Of a DNA stretch of 11,086 bases, positions 7,609 through 11,086 are shown piece after piece. The notes beneath the pieces were generated by a model that saw nothing but the letters and a program-made list of their open reading frames with translations, searched no databases and was not told the origin of the DNA. How positions within the stretch are numbered: position 1 is the stretch's first letter; every line of letters begins with the position of its first letter. Source of the DNA: Geosiphon pyriformis. Lineage: Eukaryota; Glomeromycota; Glomeromycetes; Archaeosporales; Geosiphonaceae. The stretch covers positions 433,947 to 445,032 of the forward strand of contig JAAOMT010000445.1 of the NCBI GenBank assembly GCA_016748015.1. Reading direction: 5' to 3'. Both the position numbers and the translations under genes were made by a program.

Positions 7609-8096
7609 ATGAATAATAACAACAAGAATAACAACAAGAATAATCATAATAATAATGACGATGGAGCTGAATGGGGAAAACTATATCAAAGACCTACTGC
7701 AATTATTTCAGTCGGATTAACCGTGTGAGGAACGAGCAAAATAGCTCAAGAAATGACCACAGACAATAGTGCCAAGAAAGCCTAGGAGTTTATCAGGGAT
7801 ATTGGCAATGGCTCATTGATCGGGGCTTTAGAAGGGGAAATGTTAAGAAAAATTTCAAGTAGCACAGTAGCAAGAAATATGGCTGTTGCGTGTACTAAAA
7901 TTGCGGTAGCTTCTTATCAAAGCTGGTACCGTAATCGCTAATAGCTGGTATTTTACTAATTATTTATTCTGTTGAAAGAATTATATGAGCTATTAATAAT
8001 ATCCAGAATAAATTTTGAGAAATGAGGATGGGAAAACCAATTAAATCACTTGACCCACAGCAAGATTCTTTTACATGAATGAGCTCTAGGAATTAG
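7609..8096 (+). pseudogene. Unrecognised gene relic (or intron-containing small gene), Asn-rich N-terminus, hydrophobic C-terminal half
   Basis: I do not recognise the family. From ATG 7609 (A at -3, TATA box 36 bp upstream) one frame runs 110 codons to a double stop TAA TAG (7939-7944). It has an Asn/Lys/His-rich start, then DDGAEWGKLYQRPTAIISVG, later DIGNGSLIGALEGEMLRKIS and ARNMAVACTKIAVASYQSW. It is broken by TGA (7726) and TAG (7783). A second frame then continues as IAGILLIIYSVERII (a probable membrane segment), AINNIQNKF and EMRMGKPIKSLDPQQDSFT, broken by TGA at 7986, 8016 and 8076. My hand counts of G+C at codon positions 1/2/3 are about 44/51/36% and 36/40/22%, coding-like in both frames and well above the surroundings. 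It could be a decayed nuclear gene or insertion, an organelle or mollicute sequence with TGA as Trp, or a spliced gene. Coding origin is likely; function is unknown. Confidence 0.55.
7725..7796 (+). other. Possible 72-nt spliceosomal intron inside the 7609 reading frame
   Basis: The segment begins GTGAGG and ends TTTATCAG. Removing it eliminates both in-frame stops (TGA 7726, TAG 7783) and rejoins the frame exactly, as GT|G giving Val before DIGNGSLIG. Against it, the segment is as GC-rich as its flanks and itself reads as plausible protein (GTSKIAQEMTTDNSAKKA), and no good branch-point motif is visible. It competes with simple decay by C-to-T changes. Confidence 0.3.
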
Positions 8097-8130
8097 GAAA
8101 TTAGGAAATTAGGAAATTAGGAAATTAGGA
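8091..8130 (+). repeat. (AATTAGGA)5 octamer array
   Basis: Five exact AATTAGGA units, then AACTAAAA. The array starts at the very end of the 7609 gene relic, whose last codons run into it. It contains TTAGG, but with period 8 it is not a canonical telomere repeat. Confidence 0.95.
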
Positions 8131-9869
8131 AACTAAAAAAGTATTTCTCAATGAATATCCACTTTCTTTTCAATATTTATTATAACCCTTAATTTCTTTT
8201 CCTTCTCTCCCTTTTCCCCTTTTCTTTCTTTCTCAAGTTGAAAATATTTTAGTAAATCAGGATTATAAAAGATTTAACGAAATCATTTTGATTAATTGAA
8301 TAAAAGTTTTTTTTTTCAAATTATTTTGCAATAATCAATGTTTATTTTAGTAAAATTAAAAAAATTCTTTGTGTAATTTTTCAAATACATTTGAAATTTA
8401 AAATCTATTCAAATGATTTACAATTATAATCTAATTATATTTGTAAAAAATAACATTCACATTTTGAATGAAATAGCACGTTTAATGAATATAATAATTA
8501 AAAATAAAACACCATAATAATAAAAAGTAATATGATTTTGGATAGAAACTTTTGAAATTTTTAGGGGTAATTCTTTATTGAGTAAAAAATACCAATAGAC
8601 AATGATTAATGAAATTATTAATATCATCATAAATATATTATACTAAATATATACTGACAATTGATTCTAATTAAAAATAGCTTGGTATTTATAAAGTTTT
8701 TATTCTAAAGATATTTTATAAATTTTTATTTTTAAGAAAAACAACTTGATTATAACATTAAAAGGGGTCGATCCCTATCGATTAATAATTAAAAATGAAA
8801 AGAAAAGAAAATATGAAATAAAAAAATTTTCAAATTTTTGTTTTTCAAATATTAATGAAAATATTTATTTTCTAAATTTACTTTGTAAAGTTCCTAGATG
8901 GTAATTTTGATACTCGTAATTCCTTACTTTTTCATCATCGTAAACAGGTTTATTTTTACAACTATTAACTTATTGTCCACCTGTTTATATGTCTCCTTAA
9001 ACATGTATGATTATGCCATCAAACTTTTATAATTTTACAAGAAAAAAAATGAAATATTCAGGAAAATTTTAGGCAGAAAAGTTTTTTAAAATAATACTTG
9101 CTTGCTCTATGAGTCTAGAATATCTTGTTTTTTTCCCCCTTGGCATGTTTACATCAATGTTATTGAAAAAAAAAAATCATTTGATCAAAATTCATCCCAA
9201 ATAAATAGTTGACAAATTTCCCGAATAAAAAACTTTAAAATATCCCCTTTTTCAATTACTAAAAATAGTACAGGAAAAATAAATTAATATCTAATGTTAA
9301 ATATTTTAATATGTTCTATTTTAGATATTAAAAAACGAAAGAACCTTTCTTTTTTTCTTTTTTTTGAGTAGGTGAATGAAAAATATGATTAAAGATAGTT
9401 TGAAAGAATTTTTATTTTTAAGATTGATCATTAAAAAAATTTCCAAAATTATTTATCCCTGAAAAATATAAATTACTTTTTAAAAGAAATATTTTAAAGT
9501 TGTTACTAATAAAATATATAATAAACATTAAAAAATTTATATATTTTTCAAAAATGTGTCAATACAGATAAACCCTTTTATATTTTTGACTATTTCGAGA
9601 TTAAAAGGAAAAACATGTGATAATATTTATTTTTTGGGAAAGCTTGGCATGAGAAATTAAGAAAAATTTTTCCGGTTAATAATTATATAATAACATAATT
9701 AAATTTCCAAATCATATGAGATCAATTTACAAAAAAAAAACAAACTATTTTTAATGATTCTAAATATAGTAAAAATAAAAATTTATCAAGTTTATTTTTA
9801 TTGAAAAAGAAAAAATCATTGTTATCAAAATTAACTTTTAAAAAAATATTTTAATCATTTATTAAATAT

Positions 9870-9872
<3 letters not shown>
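8131..9872. other. Long AT-rich non-coding stretch
   Basis: The only non-trivial structures are a pyrimidine-rich patch (8160-8235), AGGGGTCGATCCCT near 8760, the 8941-8987 inverted repeat, and two TTGGCATG words near 9140 and 9645. No gene is seen. Confidence 0.6.
8941..8987. repeat. 9-bp inverted repeat with 29-nt spacer
   Basis: TAAACAGGT (8941-8949) pairs perfectly with ACCTGTTTA (8979-8987). The arms are relatively GC-rich for the region, and no associated gene is seen. Confidence 0.45.

Positions 9873-9938
<66 letters not shown>
9873..9938 (+). repeat. (AAT)22 microsatellite
   Basis: Twenty-two uninterrupted AAT units, the longest pure trinucleotide run in the window. Confidence 0.97.
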
Positions 9939-10605
9939 TTTATTTCATCAAAATTTTTTACATATATAATTTGTTTAATTAAAATGACTTTAAAATTAAT
10001 TTTAACATAAACATCCAATTTCAATTTCAATTTTGAAACACATTTAAACTCATAATGATAAAGTTCGTTTCATGGAATTTTTTTGAATTTTTTTGAAATT
10101 TATTTTTCGCTCAACTCTTTATTTTCAAGAATCTTCTCATTTCAAATTTCCTTTTTCCTTTTTACGTCTTTTCTTTTAACTTTTTACCCATAACCTGTCG
10201 GATTATTATTGTTATTACATTCAACAGCATTATTGAGATAACCATTTTTTATAGAGTAATTTCTTTTTTCATCATACCCATTTATATCTCACATGCATTT
10301 GAATGATCCATTTCCATAATAATAATTCTAAAGTTAGATTTAAATTTAGATTTATTTTTATTTTTATTCTTATTCAATCTAAACTTTATTTTACCTAATG
10401 CTTATAATTTTTTCATTACACTTTTTTCATAATTCCGATTCTTTTTGTTTCGTTTTTGATGCTTGCTTGTTTAAAAGAGAAATCCCTATCCTATTGTTAC
10501 GACTATTCTTTGCTTCAAGATTTATCATTTATTTGCTCACATGAAGATAGGTCAGACTTTTATTTAACCCCAAATGACTCTGATGGGAAAATTTTTAGCC
10601 ATTTC
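9939..10605. other. Pyrimidine-rich, unannotated stretch
   Basis: From about 10070 the plus strand is strongly T/C-biased (TTCC, CTTTT words). A plus-strand frame in 10456-10689 lacks third-position bias and runs into the T26 tract, so I do not call a gene. Confidence 0.5.
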
Positions 10606-10631
10606 TTTTTTTTTTTTTTTTTTTTTTTTTT
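10606..10631 (+). repeat. T26 homopolymer run
   Basis: Twenty-six consecutive T, encoding the Phe run in a spurious plus-strand frame. Confidence 0.97.
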
Positions 10632-10790
10632 CGATTCTCGAATCTTGTTATTTTTATCTAAATATTTTCTTACCTATTACGTGGCTTAATAACTGAATAG
10701 TAATATTACGCCTTTTTGAGATCTGAAATTTTTTACATCAAATGATTTTTTCTCTGGGGGATTCTGGACCAATAACTTTTAGCGATTGAT

Positions 10791-10881
10791 CTACTACTAC
10801 TACTATTACTACTACTACTACTACTACTATTACTACTACTACTACTACTACTACTAATACTACTACTACTACTACTAATAC
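10791..10881 (+). repeat. (CTA)n microsatellite with ATT/AAT interruptions
   Basis: About 30 CTA units, interrupted at four places by ATT or AAT. On the minus strand it reads as a poly-Ser run with a few Asn. Confidence 0.96.
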
Positions 10882-10918
10882 TTAATCTAAAAATTATAAA
10901 TCCAAACCTTAACATATT

Positions 10919-10933
10919 AATAATAATAATAAT
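10919..10933 (+). repeat. (AAT)5 short tract
   Basis: Five AAT units about 40 bp after the CTA tract. Confidence 0.9.
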
Positions 10934-11086
10934 ACGGGTAACTCTTTCTAATCGTGCTATTTAACCATTTATCTCACCCCCCCCCCTCATGTATCACCCG
11001 TCATATACAAAGTTTCTGTTTTGATCCTGATTCATCAAATTCTAAACCCTAAAATCCACCATTTATAAGTAAATAAATTCTCTCTA

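Noticed and set aside
8091-8130. Interstitial telomere array, because of TTAGG.
   Set aside because: The period is eight (AATTAGGA), which matches no canonical TTAGGG or TTAGG telomere, and there are only five units.
10456-10689. Plus-strand frame with a Phe run (contains LKEKSLSYCYDYSLLQDLSF).
   Set aside because: It depends on a non-ATG start or a Met at 10459, runs through the T26 tract, and shows no codon-position bias.
10733-10915. Minus-strand poly-Ser frame.
   Set aside because: Encoded almost entirely by the CTA microsatellite.

Overview
This window looks like intergenic or repeat-rich DNA from a very AT-rich eukaryote. By eye, well over 70% is A+T. There are long A and T runs, at least six (AAT)n/(ATT)n tracts, two (CTA)-type tracts, a GACA/GATG composite tract, pentamer and octamer repeats, and almost no long open frames outside simple repeats. 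There are no bacterial-style operons, ribosome binding sites, RNA genes or CRISPR arrays. The composition, the asparagine-rich N-terminus of one gene relic and the Tc1-like transposon would all suit an AT-rich fungus such as a glomeromycotan. An AT-rich arthropod, cnidarian or protist cannot be excluded from the sequence alone.

Layout. 1-2.2 kb is non-coding AT-rich DNA with an imperfect tandem duplication (523-750), a small hairpin (1488-1509) and three microsatellites. 2.2-3.5 kb holds a GACA/GATG tract, a TATAA array, and a less AT-rich patch (2720-3112) bounded by an 18-nt direct repeat and containing a coding-like plus-strand frame (2775-3002) that I cannot name. 3.5-5.0 kb holds two trinucleotide tracts, a striking 21-bp minisatellite (4543-4688, seven copies, each with TTGACGTAATTG or a close variant), a perfect 21-bp-stem hairpin (4782-4828) and a second TATAA array.

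5.78-7.02 kb is the clearest biological object: a decayed Tc1/mariner-type DNA transposon. Its plus-strand transposase can be followed from an N-terminal ATG at 5957 to a recognisable C-terminus and stop at 6925-6927, with stops, frameshifts and a lost catalytic glutamate on the way. 7.57-8.10 kb holds a second, unrelated plus-strand gene or gene relic: TATA box, ATG at 7609, Asn-rich N-terminus, and about 110 codons interrupted by one TGA and one TAG. It is followed by a hydrophobic continuation in another frame broken by three more TGAs. An in-frame 72-nt intron could alternatively remove the first two stops. An octamer array follows immediately.

8.1-11.1 kb is again AT-rich non-coding DNA with a 22-unit (AAT) tract, a 26-T run, a long CTA tract, a pyrimidine-rich stretch and, at the right edge, a C run and a CTAAACCCTAAAA motif. 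No intact, confidently functional gene is visible. The genes do not form a pathway. Most of the window reads as repeat expansion plus decaying insertions, with substitutions running mainly from G/C to A/T.
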